This document shows positions 16,977 through 24,340 of a DNA stretch of 64,000 nucleotides, piece by piece. The notes under the pieces were generated by a model. The model was not told where the DNA came from. It worked only from the letters and a program-made list of their open reading frames with translations, and searched no databases. The stretch comes from an uncultured Nesterenkonia sp. (GTDB lineage: Bacteria; Actinomycetota; Actinomycetes; Actinomycetales; Micrococcaceae), in contig CANLUC010000006.1 of the NCBI GenBank assembly GCA_947494195.1, positions 1-64,000 on the forward strand. The letters are read 5' to 3'. The translations under genes were made by a program, and so were the position numbers. Position 1 is the stretch's first letter. The number at the start of each line of letters is the position of its first letter.

Positions 16977-17290
16977 GGGGCCCAGTATGACACCGGGTGT
17001 GTTTTTTGGATCAACCACGTGGGGCGCGGGTCGGCAACGACACTGCGCCATCTGACCTCCGCGTAGCTCTTGCCTCCGCCACCGCGTTTGTCGTAGAGCT
17101 CTAGCAATTCGTCGAGCTATAGCGCTACGACTTCGCACCAGCTCTACGATTTTTTCCCGGGGCGGCATCCGGCTGCGGCCTCCCCGCCCAGGTCCAGCCA
17201 CGGGGTAGCGTCCCGCGAGAAGACTTCGCTGGTAGTACCCCCTCGGCCAAGGCGATTGCCGCGGGCACTCGCATCTGCAAAGCTCAGAGC
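16977..17290. other. 314-nt intergenic region between divergent genes
   Basis: This gap between the minus-strand hypothetical gene and the SRAP gene holds repeat copy 2 (17082-17160). Outside it, only GC-rich sequence without a supported gene was seen. It must contain both divergent promoters, but no clear -35/-10 pair was recognised. Confidence 0.5.
17082..17160 (+). repeat. 79-nt structured repeat, copy 2
   Basis: This copy matches copy 1 without gaps. Its left arm TCGTAGAGCT (17091-17100) can pair perfectly with AGCTCTACGA (17140-17149), followed by T6, as an intrinsic terminator. The alternative is the longer left-middle hairpin ending in CTACGA at 17130. The two folds exclude each other. 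No plus-strand gene ends here, so it is not simply a terminator for a neighbour. Confidence 0.75.
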
Positions 17291-18118
17291 ATGTGTGGAC
17301 GCTATGTCATGGCCAAAGACACCGGCGACCTGGCTGATGACCTCAATCGCGCGAGGCTGGGGCCGGTTCAGCCACCGGCGTTCGAGCTGGCCCCAAACTG
17401 GAACATCGCCCCCACCTCCACCGTCCCGATCCTGGTGGAACGCTACGACGACGCCGGGCAGCTGCTGCGAGAGCTCCACCCGGCTCGCTGGGGGCTCTTG
17501 CCGGCGTGGGCCAAGGACATGACCTTCAGCTCCCGCACCTTCAACGCGCGCTCCGAGACCGTGGCCTCCAAGCCTAGCTTCCGCTCGGCAGCGAAGTCCC
17601 GGCGCTGCGCCGTCCCTGCCGAGGCCTATTACGAATGGAAGGCAGGGGGCGCGAAGAAGCGCCCCCACGCCATTCGCGAGGCCGACGGATCTCCGCTGGT
17701 CTTTGCGGGTCTCTACGAGTGGTGGAAGGACAAGGACGCGGAGGCCCGGGGAGAGTCAGACCCTTGGATCCTGTCCTGCTCCGTCCTCACCGGCCCCTCA
17801 CCTGAGACCGCGGGTGACCCGGCCGTCGTTAGCGCATCTGCCGGGGAACACGCCGCTGGCAGCCGAGCCGACGTGCTCGGGGACCTCGCTGAACTGCACG
17901 ACCGGATCCCGCTGGCCATGACCCCTGAATTTGCCGCCCAGTGGATCCAGCCGGGGGACAAGAGCCCCGAGGAACTTGAGGTTCTCCTCGAACAGCTGCG
18001 CACCGAGATCCTCGACGTCGCCAGCGGCTGGGAGGTCTATGAGGTGGACCCCGGCGTCGGCAACGTCCGCAACAATGGGCCCACGCTGCTGGAACCGGTG
18101 CCCACGCTCTGGGGATGA
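17291..18118 (+). CDS. SRAP-domain protein (SOS response-associated, YedK/HMCES-like)
   Basis: This 275-residue protein forms a covalent DNA-protein crosslink at abasic sites in single-stranded DNA, shielding them from cleavage. The start MCGRYVM places the catalytic Cys at position 2, exposed after Met removal. FNARSETVAS supplies the conserved Asn and Arg, PAEAYYEWK the conserved Glu, and LHDRIPLAM the conserved His. The length is slightly above the usual 220-250 residues. It stands alone, but its role matches the nearby dnaE2/ada/ogt repair genes. No LexA box was seen in front of it. Confidence 0.92.
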   Translation: MCGRYVMAKDTGDLADDLNRARLGPVQPPAFELAPNWNIAPTSTVPILVERYDDAGQLLRELHPARWGLLPAWAKDMTFSSRTFNARSETVASKPSFRSAAKSRRCAVPAEAYYEWKAGGAKKRPHAIREADGSPLVFAGLYEWWKDKDAEARGESDPWILSCSVLTGPSPETAGDPAVVSASAGEHAAGSRADVLGDLAELHDRIPLAMTPEFAAQWIQPGDKSPEELEVLLEQLRTEILDVASGWEVYEVDPGVGNVRNNGPTLLEPVPTLWG

Positions 18119-18187
18119 CGCCGGGGAATGAACCCGCCCCGACGGGCCTTGGGATCAGCAGATCGACCCGCAACCCAGGAGCTGAAC

Positions 18188-18988
18188 ATGATCTCATTGG
18201 ACCTCAGCGGCAGGACCGCCTTCGTCAGTGGTTCCACGCAGGGAATCGGCCTGGCCATCGCCAAGCGTCTGGCCGAGGCCGGAGCTCGGGTGGCGATCAA
18301 CGGGCGCGGTGCCGAGCGGGTGAACGCCGCCCTCCAGGAACTCACCGCCGCCGAGATCGGTGCAGAGAACCTCGTGGCCGCACCGGGAGATGTCACGACG
18401 GACGAGGGGCTCACCGCAGCGTTGGAGGCCACCGGGCAGATCGACATCCTGGTGAACAATCTCGGCATCTTCGGGGCCGAGCCGGCCCTGGAGATCTCCG
18501 ACGCTGAATGGCAGCGCTTCTGGGAGGTCAACGTCCTCTCCGCCGTCCGCCTCATCCGCGCCACCCTGCCGCAGATGACCGCCCGCGGCTGGGGACGCGT
18601 CCTTAACATCGCCAGCGACTCCGCCGTGGTGATTCCCGCAGAGATGATCCACTACGGCGCGACCAAGTCGGCGCTGCTGGCGGTCTCCCGAGGGTTCGCG
18701 AAGGAAGCGGCCGGTTCGGGTGTGACGGTCAATGCAGTCATGGCCGGACCGACGCTCACCGAGGGGGTCGAGGATTTCGTCTATCAGCTCGTGGACGCGG
18801 ATACGCCCTGGCATCAGGCTGAGCGCGAGTTCATGGCGGAGCATCGGCCCCAGTCGCTGCTGCACCGGCTGATCGAGCCCGAAGAGATCGCCAACATGGT
18901 GGTCTACCTCGCCTCGCCGCTCGCCGCGGCCACCACCGGCGGTGCCCTGCGCGTTGATGGTGGCTACGTCGATTCGATCCTGCCGTGA
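18188..18988 (+). CDS. SDR family oxidoreductase
   Basis: This 266-residue classical SDR has SGSTQGIG (residues 12-19) for nucleotide binding, NNLGIFG in place of NNAG, NIASDSAVV with the catalytic Ser region, and the catalytic pair in HYGATK. The C-terminus GGALRVDGGYVDSI is typical of FabG-like enzymes. AGGAG lies 7 nt before the chosen ATG. It is coupled by a 4-nt GTGA overlap to the NTF2-like gene downstream. The substrate is unknown. Confidence 0.9.
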   Translation: MISLDLSGRTAFVSGSTQGIGLAIAKRLAEAGARVAINGRGAERVNAALQELTAAEIGAENLVAAPGDVTTDEGLTAALEATGQIDILVNNLGIFGAEPALEISDAEWQRFWEVNVLSAVRLIRATLPQMTARGWGRVLNIASDSAVVIPAEMIHYGATKSALLAVSRGFAKEAAGSGVTVNAVMAGPTLTEGVEDFVYQLVDADTPWHQAEREFMAEHRPQSLLHRLIEPEEIANMVVYLASPLAAATTGGALRVDGGYVDSILP

Positions 18989-19530
18989 GCCCGGACCCCT
19001 TCTCTGTGTCTAACAGTCCGTCGAAAAGTCCACCGAGCAGTCCGGCAGGCGTGGCCCATGGCTTCGCCGATGCGTGGAACGCGGCCGACGCGGAGGCGCT
19101 GGCTGCCCTGTTCGTCGAGGACGCCGACTTCGTGAATGTGGTTGGGCTGTGGTGGAACAAGCGGGAACGCATCCGCGCCGCGCACGACTATGGCTTTCGA
19201 CGGATCTTCGCCGGCTCGCAGATGCGCCTGGAGAAGGTGCGGGTCCGCGAGCTGGGGGAGGGCCTCGCCGTCGTCCATGCGCTCTGGACGCTCACTGGCC
19301 AGTCATCCGTCCCGAGCGGCGGCGCAGAGAATCCTCCCGGAGACCGGCAGGGGGTCATCAGCTTCACGGTGCAGAAGCAGCAGACCACAGATGACGACGA
19401 CGACGGCACCTGGCTGGCCGTCAGCGCGCAGAACACCGACCGCATTCCTGGCGCAGAGACCCTTGCCGCCGAGGGTGATGCCTTGCGTCCGACGGCCTAC
19501 CAGGACCTGGGCGGCCCGCCTCACGGTTGA
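18985..19530 (+). CDS. NTF2-like (SgcJ/DUF4440-type) protein
   Basis: This 181-residue protein has an NTF2-like fold, seen from AHGFADAWNAADAEALAALFVEDADFVNVVG (residues 25-55) through WTLTGQ to the C-terminal strand. Such proteins are small-molecule-binding or isomerase-like cups. The first 20 residues are a Ser/Pro-rich leader, and a DDDDDG loop interrupts the last strands. GTG start overlaps the SDR stop (GTGA), so they are co-translated, and it may act on the same substrate. The function is not known. Confidence 0.75.
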   Translation: MSPDPFSVSNSPSKSPPSSPAGVAHGFADAWNAADAEALAALFVEDADFVNVVGLWWNKRERIRAAHDYGFRRIFAGSQMRLEKVRVRELGEGLAVVHALWTLTGQSSVPSGGAENPPGDRQGVISFTVQKQQTTDDDDDGTWLAVSAQNTDRIPGAETLAAEGDALRPTAYQDLGGPPHG

Positions 19531-19548
19531 GCAGACCCGGCTTGCCGA

Positions 19549-20253
19549 TCAGCGTTCGTCCCCAGAGTACGGGTCCGCAGGCTGGTCCCCGCGCAGATAG
19601 AACGCACCGAGTGACCCGGCGAGAGTAGCGAAGACGCCCACCGAGTACACCGCGAGCACCAGCTGCACTCCCTTGGAGAAGGGGTCCTCGGGGGTGATGC
19701 CCGTGCCGGTCACAGTGGCCATCGCGGATTCGTAGAGCGCAGTCCCGTAGCTGGAATGAGATTCGAAGGCATAGAGCAGCTGGCTCGCGGCGAGAATGAC
19801 CACCACGGTCACAGCCGCCAGCCATCCGATCCTGCTGGAGAGCAGCCGCCCTGCCGAGCGGGAACCGCGCACGCCCGCCGAGAGGATGCCACCGACCCTG
19901 GCCAGCCGGGCCACGCGCAGCAGTCGCACGGCCTGCAGTGCGCGGACGAACCGCAGGAACGGCACCAGAAGGAAGATCACCTGCCACCAGTTGCGCCGCC
20001 AGAAGGTTGCCTGGAACCCCGCGATGTAGGCGCGCAGAAGAAACTCCGCGACGAAGACGGCCCAGAAGCCCCAGCCTGCAATGGTGAGGATTCGACTCCA
20101 CCCGGGTTCGGTCACCAAAAGCTGTCCCAGGAACACGAAGAGGAAGAGGACCCCGAGCAGACCCATGGGCCGGTCCAGCTTGGCGGCGAGGGCTTCCGCC
20201 GCCTCAACTCTCTCCGCCCCTTCGCTGGAAGTGGGCTGCGGTGCTCTGCTCAC
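19549..20253 (-). CDS. Six-TM ion channel with non-canonical selectivity filter
   Basis: This 234-residue protein has the layout of a voltage-gated-like channel: S1 (about 35-50), S2 (60-82), S3 (95-110), an S4 with Arg roughly every third residue (RFVRALQAVRLLRVARLARVG), S5 (145-165), pore loop and S6 (197-222). The filter position reads T180-V-T-G-T-G-I rather than TVGYGD, so K+ selectivity is not assured. GTG at 20253 is preceded by GGAGGT 9 nt away; longer in-frame starts lack a ribosome site. Family annotation would be potassium channel or ion transporter. The ion is unknown. Confidence 0.8.
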   Translation of the reverse strand: MSRAPQPTSSEGAERVEAAEALAAKLDRPMGLLGVLFLFVFLGQLLVTEPGWSRILTIAGWGFWAVFVAEFLLRAYIAGFQATFWRRNWWQVIFLLVPFLRFVRALQAVRLLRVARLARVGGILSAGVRGSRSAGRLLSSRIGWLAAVTVVVILAASQLLYAFESHSSYGTALYESAMATVTGTGITPEDPFSKGVQLVLAVYSVGVFATLAGSLGAFYLRGDQPADPYSGDER

Positions 20254-20378
20254 GGTGTGGTGACCTCCGGGCCGATGAGGATGGGTGCTCTGCCACTCTA
20301 CGATCATGGGACCGAGCTGAAGCACCGACGCCGGGCAGATTGTTGACCGAGGCAACGTCCAACATGTGGAATGGTGCG

Positions 20379-20681
20379 ATGGAGTTAATCGCGATCGTGC
20401 TATGGGTTCTTGCAGCGGTGCTGCTCACTGCCTCCTTCGACATGCTGCGGCTGGTGAACCCAGACTCGCGATTGCCGTTCTTCTTCGGCAAACCGCCGAT
20501 CAATCCACCCCAGGTGTACGTATTGCGGTTCCTGGCGCTCCTCTGTTTCCTCGGGACCGGCTGGATGTTCGGCGATCTCTATGGAACGGCGGCAGGAGCT
20601 ATCGCCATCCTGCTGGGAGCTCTCCCCGGGTGCATCCGCAACCTCTTGCACAACCGGAGGGTGGCGGCGGCCGAAGCATAG
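20379..20681 (+). CDS. Small membrane protein, unknown function
   Basis: This protein of about 100 residues has three hydrophobic segments (residues 2-20, 45-60 and 63-80) and a basic C-terminal tail (RNLLHNRRVAAAEA). The best start is MELIAIVLWV at 20379; another ATG at 20364 is in frame. It is not recognised as a named family. It is divergent from the ion channel and convergent with the XRE gene. Confidence 0.6.
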   Translation: MELIAIVLWVLAAVLLTASFDMLRLVNPDSRLPFFFGKPPINPPQVYVLRFLALLCFLGTGWMFGDLYGTAAGAIAILLGALPGCIRNLLHNRRVAAAEA

Positions 20682-20704
20682 ACCTGCTCCGGACAACGAC
20701 AGAG

Positions 20705-21007
20705 CTAGGAGACTCGTCGCGCTCGCGCGTCGTGACCAACGTCCCGGGAGGCGTCGTCGTGCGCGGACCCGCTCATCTCCGCCCACACGGCATCCAGCGA
20801 GAGATCCAGCACCTGGGCGATGGCGGCGATGGTTGGAAAGGCTGGCGTCGCGACTCGGCCTGACTCGATCTTCCGCAGCGTCTCCGGAGACACGCGCGCC
20901 TCCAGCGCAGTCGCGAGCACTGAACGCTCGCCACGGGCTCGGCGCAGCAGGGCACCGAGCCGTTCTCCGCGTTCCACTTCTGCAGGGCTGAGCGGCAGTC
21001 TGACCAT
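20705..21007 (-). CDS. XRE-family HTH regulator
   Basis: This 100-residue one-domain helix-turn-helix protein has LGALLRRARGERSVLATALEARVSPETLRKIESGRV (residues 17-52) as the Cro/CI-type DNA-binding unit. The rest of the domain packs against LDLSLDAVWAEM. The last 20 residues are polar and probably flexible. It is divergent from a second methionine aminopeptidase gene, with a perfect 7-bp inverted repeat between them. It likely represses itself and that gene. Confidence 0.85.
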   Translation of the reverse strand: MVRLPLSPAEVERGERLGALLRRARGERSVLATALEARVSPETLRKIESGRVATPAFPTIAAIAQVLDLSLDAVWAEMSGSAHDDASRDVGHDARARRVS

Positions 21008-21020
21008 GGCACCGATTCTA

Positions 21021-21044
21021 ATACCGGGATAATATGGCCGGTAT
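21021..21044. promoter_or_regulatory. ATACCGG-N10-CCGGTAT operator
   Basis: A perfect 7+7 inverted repeat (21021-21027 and 21038-21044) lies between the XRE start (21007) and the aminopeptidase start (21073). The AT-rich centre GATAATATGG could hold a -10 element. It is the natural site for the adjacent XRE protein. Confidence 0.65.
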
Positions 21045-21072
21045 AGTTATTGGCTCATCAAGAGAGGCCCGC

Positions 21073-21858
21073 ATGATCGAAATCCTGAATGCCACAGCCC
21101 TGGGTCGGGCGCAGAACACCGGCACATTGGTCGCTGACATCCTGCAAAGCATGAAGCACCGTGCCACAGTGGGGACCAACCTGCTTGAGATTGATCAGTG
21201 GACCAAAGAGATGATCCTCGAAGCACGGGCCACCTCCTGCTACGTGGGCTACGAACCCTCCTTCGGTCGCGGCCCGTTCGGCCACTACATCTGCACCTCG
21301 GTGAACGACGCCGTGCTCCACGGACGTCCCCATGACTACACCCTTGCCGACGGCGACCTGCTCACCCTCGATCTCGCGGTCTCGCTGAACGGGGTCGTGG
21401 CAGATTCGGCGATCAGCTTCCTGGTGGGGGAGTCCGCGCAGCCGGAAAGTCTCGCGATGATCGATACGACCGAGCGCGCCCTCGCGGCGGGGATCGCCGC
21501 TGCCGTTCCGGGAGCCAGGATCGGGGACCTCTCGCACGCGATCGGCACCGTGCTCAGCGATGCGGGCTACCCGATCAACACTCAGTTTGGCGGCCACGGC
21601 CTCGGTTCCACGATGCACCAGGATCCGCACATCGTGAACACCGGACGTCCCGGCCGCGGCTACAAGCTCCAGCCCGGGCTGCTGCTCGCACTGGAGCCCT
21701 GGGTCATGGCCGACACCGACGAACTCGTCACGGCGGAGGACGGCTGGACGCTCAAGAGCGCGACGCGATGCCGGACCGCGCACAGCGAGCACACCATCGC
21801 CATCACCGAGGAGGGTGCGGAGATCCTCACCCGGCCGACGCGCTCCCGGGGCGATTGA
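21073..21858 (+). CDS. map: Type I methionine aminopeptidase (second copy)
   Basis: This 261-residue enzyme removes N-terminal Met from new proteins in the cytosol. The metal ligands are seen: Asp in LLTLDLAVSLNGVVADSA (two Asp), His in HGLGSTMHQDP, Glu in LLALEPWVM and Glu in IAITEEGAEIL. The substrate His is in VLHGRP. It lacks the N-terminal extension of the copy at 35.5-36.4 kb and differs widely from it. The ATG at 21073 follows GAGAGG; an ATG at 21034 lies inside the operator. The divergent XRE gene suggests conditional expression. Confidence 0.9.
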   Translation: MIEILNATALGRAQNTGTLVADILQSMKHRATVGTNLLEIDQWTKEMILEARATSCYVGYEPSFGRGPFGHYICTSVNDAVLHGRPHDYTLADGDLLTLDLAVSLNGVVADSAISFLVGESAQPESLAMIDTTERALAAGIAAAVPGARIGDLSHAIGTVLSDAGYPINTQFGGHGLGSTMHQDPHIVNTGRPGRGYKLQPGLLLALEPWVMADTDELVTAEDGWTLKSATRCRTAHSEHTIAITEEGAEILTRPTRSRGD

Positions 21859-21882
21859 GCAGATCGAGTACGCGAGCGAGGA

Positions 21883-22509
21883 TCACTCCAGCCTCCTGGC
21901 AAGGATGACGAGGTCTTCCAGGGTGGCTTCCTGGCCGTCGGGGCCCACCGCGGAGCGCTCCCGCAGTTCGCCGACCTCGATCTCCCAGGCCACCCGCGGG
22001 TACAACGCCTCTAGGTCACCCTCCAGGGTGGGCATCTCGTCGGGGCCGTGGTTGTGCTGGGACCACGGAGGCGCGCTCGCATGGGAGACCACCAGCAGGT
22101 ACCCGCCAATCGACACGCGCTCGGCGGCTGCGGTGAGAATCTCAAGTCGGTCCAGCGCGACGGGAGACTGCAGGAAGGAGGCCGTTATCAGGTCGAACGG
22201 GCCGGCAGGCATCGCCTCCGGCAGCGTCCCGGAGAAGAACTCGGCGCTTCCCTCCTTGAAGTCCTCAGCATCGGCGTGGGTCTGCGCTCGCGCCACGGCG
22301 GTCTCGGAGATGTCGACGCCGAGAGCCTCCCAGCCGCGGCGGGCCAGCCAGAGCACATCGCCGCCCTCCCCACAACCGAGATCCAGCGCGCGACCTGCGG
22401 GCAGATCCGTCACCAACGAGCTCATCGTCGGATTGACGCGACCAGACCATACCCGGTCCGAATCGGCATAGCGGTTCTCCCAGAAATCCTTCGGGCTTGC
22501 CTCAGTCAC
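21883..22509 (-). CDS. Class I SAM-dependent methyltransferase
   Basis: This protein of about 208 residues has motif I ALDLGCGEGGDVLWLARRGW, the acidic loop GVDIS and motif PFDLITASFLQSP. The N-terminus DFWENRYADSDRVWSGRVNP is typical of the TehB/thiopurine-like methyltransferase group. The substrate is unknown. The GTG at 22509 follows GAGAGGGG and overlaps the stop of ctaG by 8 nt, so it is coupled to the DUF2243-ctaG operon. Confidence 0.85.
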   Translation of the reverse strand: MTEASPKDFWENRYADSDRVWSGRVNPTMSSLVTDLPAGRALDLGCGEGGDVLWLARRGWEALGVDISETAVARAQTHADAEDFKEGSAEFFSGTLPEAMPAGPFDLITASFLQSPVALDRLEILTAAAERVSIGGYLLVVSHASAPPWSQHNHGPDEMPTLEGDLEALYPRVAWEIEVGELRERSAVGPDGQEATLEDLVILARRLE

Positions 22510-23374
22510 GTTCGGCCCCTCTCGTCTCATGCTGATGGAACGGGCTGACCTGCGGGACTCGCGACGTTCGCGGGCGTGTGGCCGCATACCAACCAGCGAA
22601 CAGCAAAACTATCAGCGTGATGTCCACAACGTCCCCGCCGTAATACATCAGCTGCGCTCCGGCCCGCCCGTCGGCTGGCTCGACCCCTTGTGGGGGATGT
22701 GCGTAGAGCCATTTCGCAAGGACTGAATGAGCGGCGATGAAAAGCACCAGCACCGCCGAGCGCACCCGCATCGAAGCGCGATGCGGGTCAGGGTCGGGCC
22801 CGATCACCGAAGCCGTGAAGAGGTAGCCCGCCGCGAAGAGATGCAGGTGGACCAGGGCGTAGACCGCCGCGGAGGCGTGCATCAGTTGGAATAGCTCGGT
22901 GGTGTAGAGCAGCCAGAGCCCACCGGCATTCAGCGTCGCAGCAACCATCGGATGGGTGAGTCCTCTGACCCCGGCACTGCGCAGAATCCGGCTCACCCTC
23001 CTGGCCGCGACGGTAGGTAGGGCACGCATCGTCAGCGTGATCGGCGCTCCCAGCACCATCAGCAGCGGAGCGATCATCCCCAGCAGGAGGTGTCCGAGCA
23101 TATGCGCGGTGAAGCTGGTGTGCGCCGCCTGGGCGACCGGCCCCAGGACCCCCGCGACCGCGCACCCGATTCCGGCATACCAGAGCAGGGTGCGCCGCAG
23201 CGGCCAGAGGCTGCGTCCCCGGGCAGCCCAGAGGCCCAGGGCATAGCCCAGCGCGCCGACACCGAGCAGCAGCACGACGACGACGTCGAGCGCGATCCAC
23301 TCCATGCCCGTCATGGCGGGCCCTACACTGGGGCCGGCGTCGTGCGGGCCCATCGGGTGATGCGCGGCGTCCAC
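22502..23374 (-). CDS. CtaG-type cytochrome c oxidase assembly protein
   Basis: This polytopic membrane protein of about 290 residues is of the caa3_CtaG family. It has seven hydrophobic segments and conserved His residues in SFTAHMLGHLLLGMIAPLL, YALVHLHLFAAGYLF and FIAAHSVLAKW, and ends in DVVDITLIVLLFAGWY. It is thought to help copper insertion or assembly of cytochrome oxidase. The N-terminus is uncertain; GTG at 23374 lies just after the DUF2243 stop, and ATG at 23353 is also possible. It forms an operon with DUF2243 and a methyltransferase. Confidence 0.85.
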   Translation of the reverse strand: MDAAHHPMGPHDAGPSVGPAMTGMEWIALDVVVVLLLGVGALGYALGLWAARGRSLWPLRRTLLWYAGIGCAVAGVLGPVAQAAHTSFTAHMLGHLLLGMIAPLLMVLGAPITLTMRALPTVAARRVSRILRSAGVRGLTHPMVAATLNAGGLWLLYTTELFQLMHASAAVYALVHLHLFAAGYLFTASVIGPDPDPHRASMRVRSAVLVLFIAAHSVLAKWLYAHPPQGVEPADGRAGAQLMYYGGDVVDITLIVLLFAGWYAATRPRTSRVPQVSPFHQHETRGAERD

Positions 23375-23385
23375 GTCCAGGACGC

Positions 23386-23850
23386 TCAGACCGCGACGTC
23401 GTGAGAACGGGCGCGGCGCAGCATGAACAGTCCGACGAACAGAAGCACCAGGCCGCTGCCGATCCATATCGCGTCGTAAAGCAGCAGGTCCACGCCGTAG
23501 CGGATCTGGTGGATGCCCAGCACCTTGTGGCTGACTACGCCGTCCAGAAGCTGGAAGAACCCCACTCCTGTGATGACGGCCCCGCCCCAGCGCCTCCAGG
23601 GCACCGCGGTGCGCCGACGCAGGTCTGCCAGCAGGAAGAGGCCCCAGATGGTGATGAACCAGCCGAAGGCGTGGAAGAACCCGTCGGCAGTCAGGGCCAC
23701 TTCAGTGGTGGACAGGTCGTAGAAGTGGTGCCACTGCAGAGCCAGATGGAAGATGAACAGATCGATCATCGAGGCTGCGATCCCTGAGCCGAACAGCACA
23801 CCGGAGAGAACCACGCGCCGGTCGAGCTGGGCCCTCGAATGTCTGCTCAC
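23386..23850 (-). CDS. DUF2243 membrane protein
   Basis: This 154-residue protein has four membrane helices with the DUF2243 hallmarks GIAASMIDLFIFHLALQWHHFYD, GFFHAFGW and LLDGVVSHKVLGIHQIR. The many conserved His residues at the membrane surface suggest metal or heme handling. It typically sits beside caa3_CtaG genes, as here, and begins the operon. The exact function is unknown. Confidence 0.85.
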   Translation of the reverse strand: MSRHSRAQLDRRVVLSGVLFGSGIAASMIDLFIFHLALQWHHFYDLSTTEVALTADGFFHAFGWFITIWGLFLLADLRRRTAVPWRRWGGAVITGVGFFQLLDGVVSHKVLGIHQIRYGVDLLLYDAIWIGSGLVLLFVGLFMLRRARSHDVAV

Positions 23851-23909
23851 AAGGCCAGCCTAGTGATGCGGCAACGCTCCTGGTTCGGAGCGCCACTGGT
23901 GGCGGCGCG

Positions 23910-24194
23910 TCACGCGTGGGTGTAGGTCAGGCAATCTGCGTTGTCGGCTCCCGGACCGACTCGGACTTCAGGTGCACTGCACATCAGGTGCTCGTTGTGG
24001 AGGCATTCCGTGCGCTGGCAGGCCCCGACCCCGGCCAGCACCTTCGGAAGGCCACCGTCGACGCCGATGTCGATGAACGTGGCGCAGGTTGCATGGTCTT
24101 CCTGCCCGCCGACCGTGATGGCCGCGGCGTTGCAATGAGAATGATCGTTGAAGGAGCAGCTTGCAACGCTGCATTCCGAAACTTGCGTGCTCAT
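23910..24194 (-). CDS. DUF1540 Cys-rich protein, two tandem motifs
   Basis: This 94-residue protein contains two DUF1540-like units. The first has Cys in ECSVASCSFNDHSHCNA then HATCATF; the second has ACQRTECLHNEHLMCSA then ADCLTY. Each gives four Cys in a spacing suited to one small metal site. It is probably a metallothionein-like or metal-sensing protein in the cytosol. GGAGGA precedes the ATG at 24194; the longer form from 24239 lacks such a site. It stands alone between DUF2243 and the histidine kinase. Confidence 0.85.
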   Translation of the reverse strand: MSTQVSECSVASCSFNDHSHCNAAAITVGGQEDHATCATFIDIGVDGGLPKVLAGVGACQRTECLHNEHLMCSAPEVRVGPGADNADCLTYTHA

Positions 24195-24340
24195 GACAAG
24201 GATCCTCCTTGGTGTGGCCGCCCGGTTGGGCTGCTCCATGTCACCACCGTAGACCTGAAAGGGGTGATCAAAAAGGGCCAGCGGTGTGACCTAATTGGGC
24301 TCCGCCACGCAGCTCCCGCGAGGTCGACCGGGGCCAAAAG

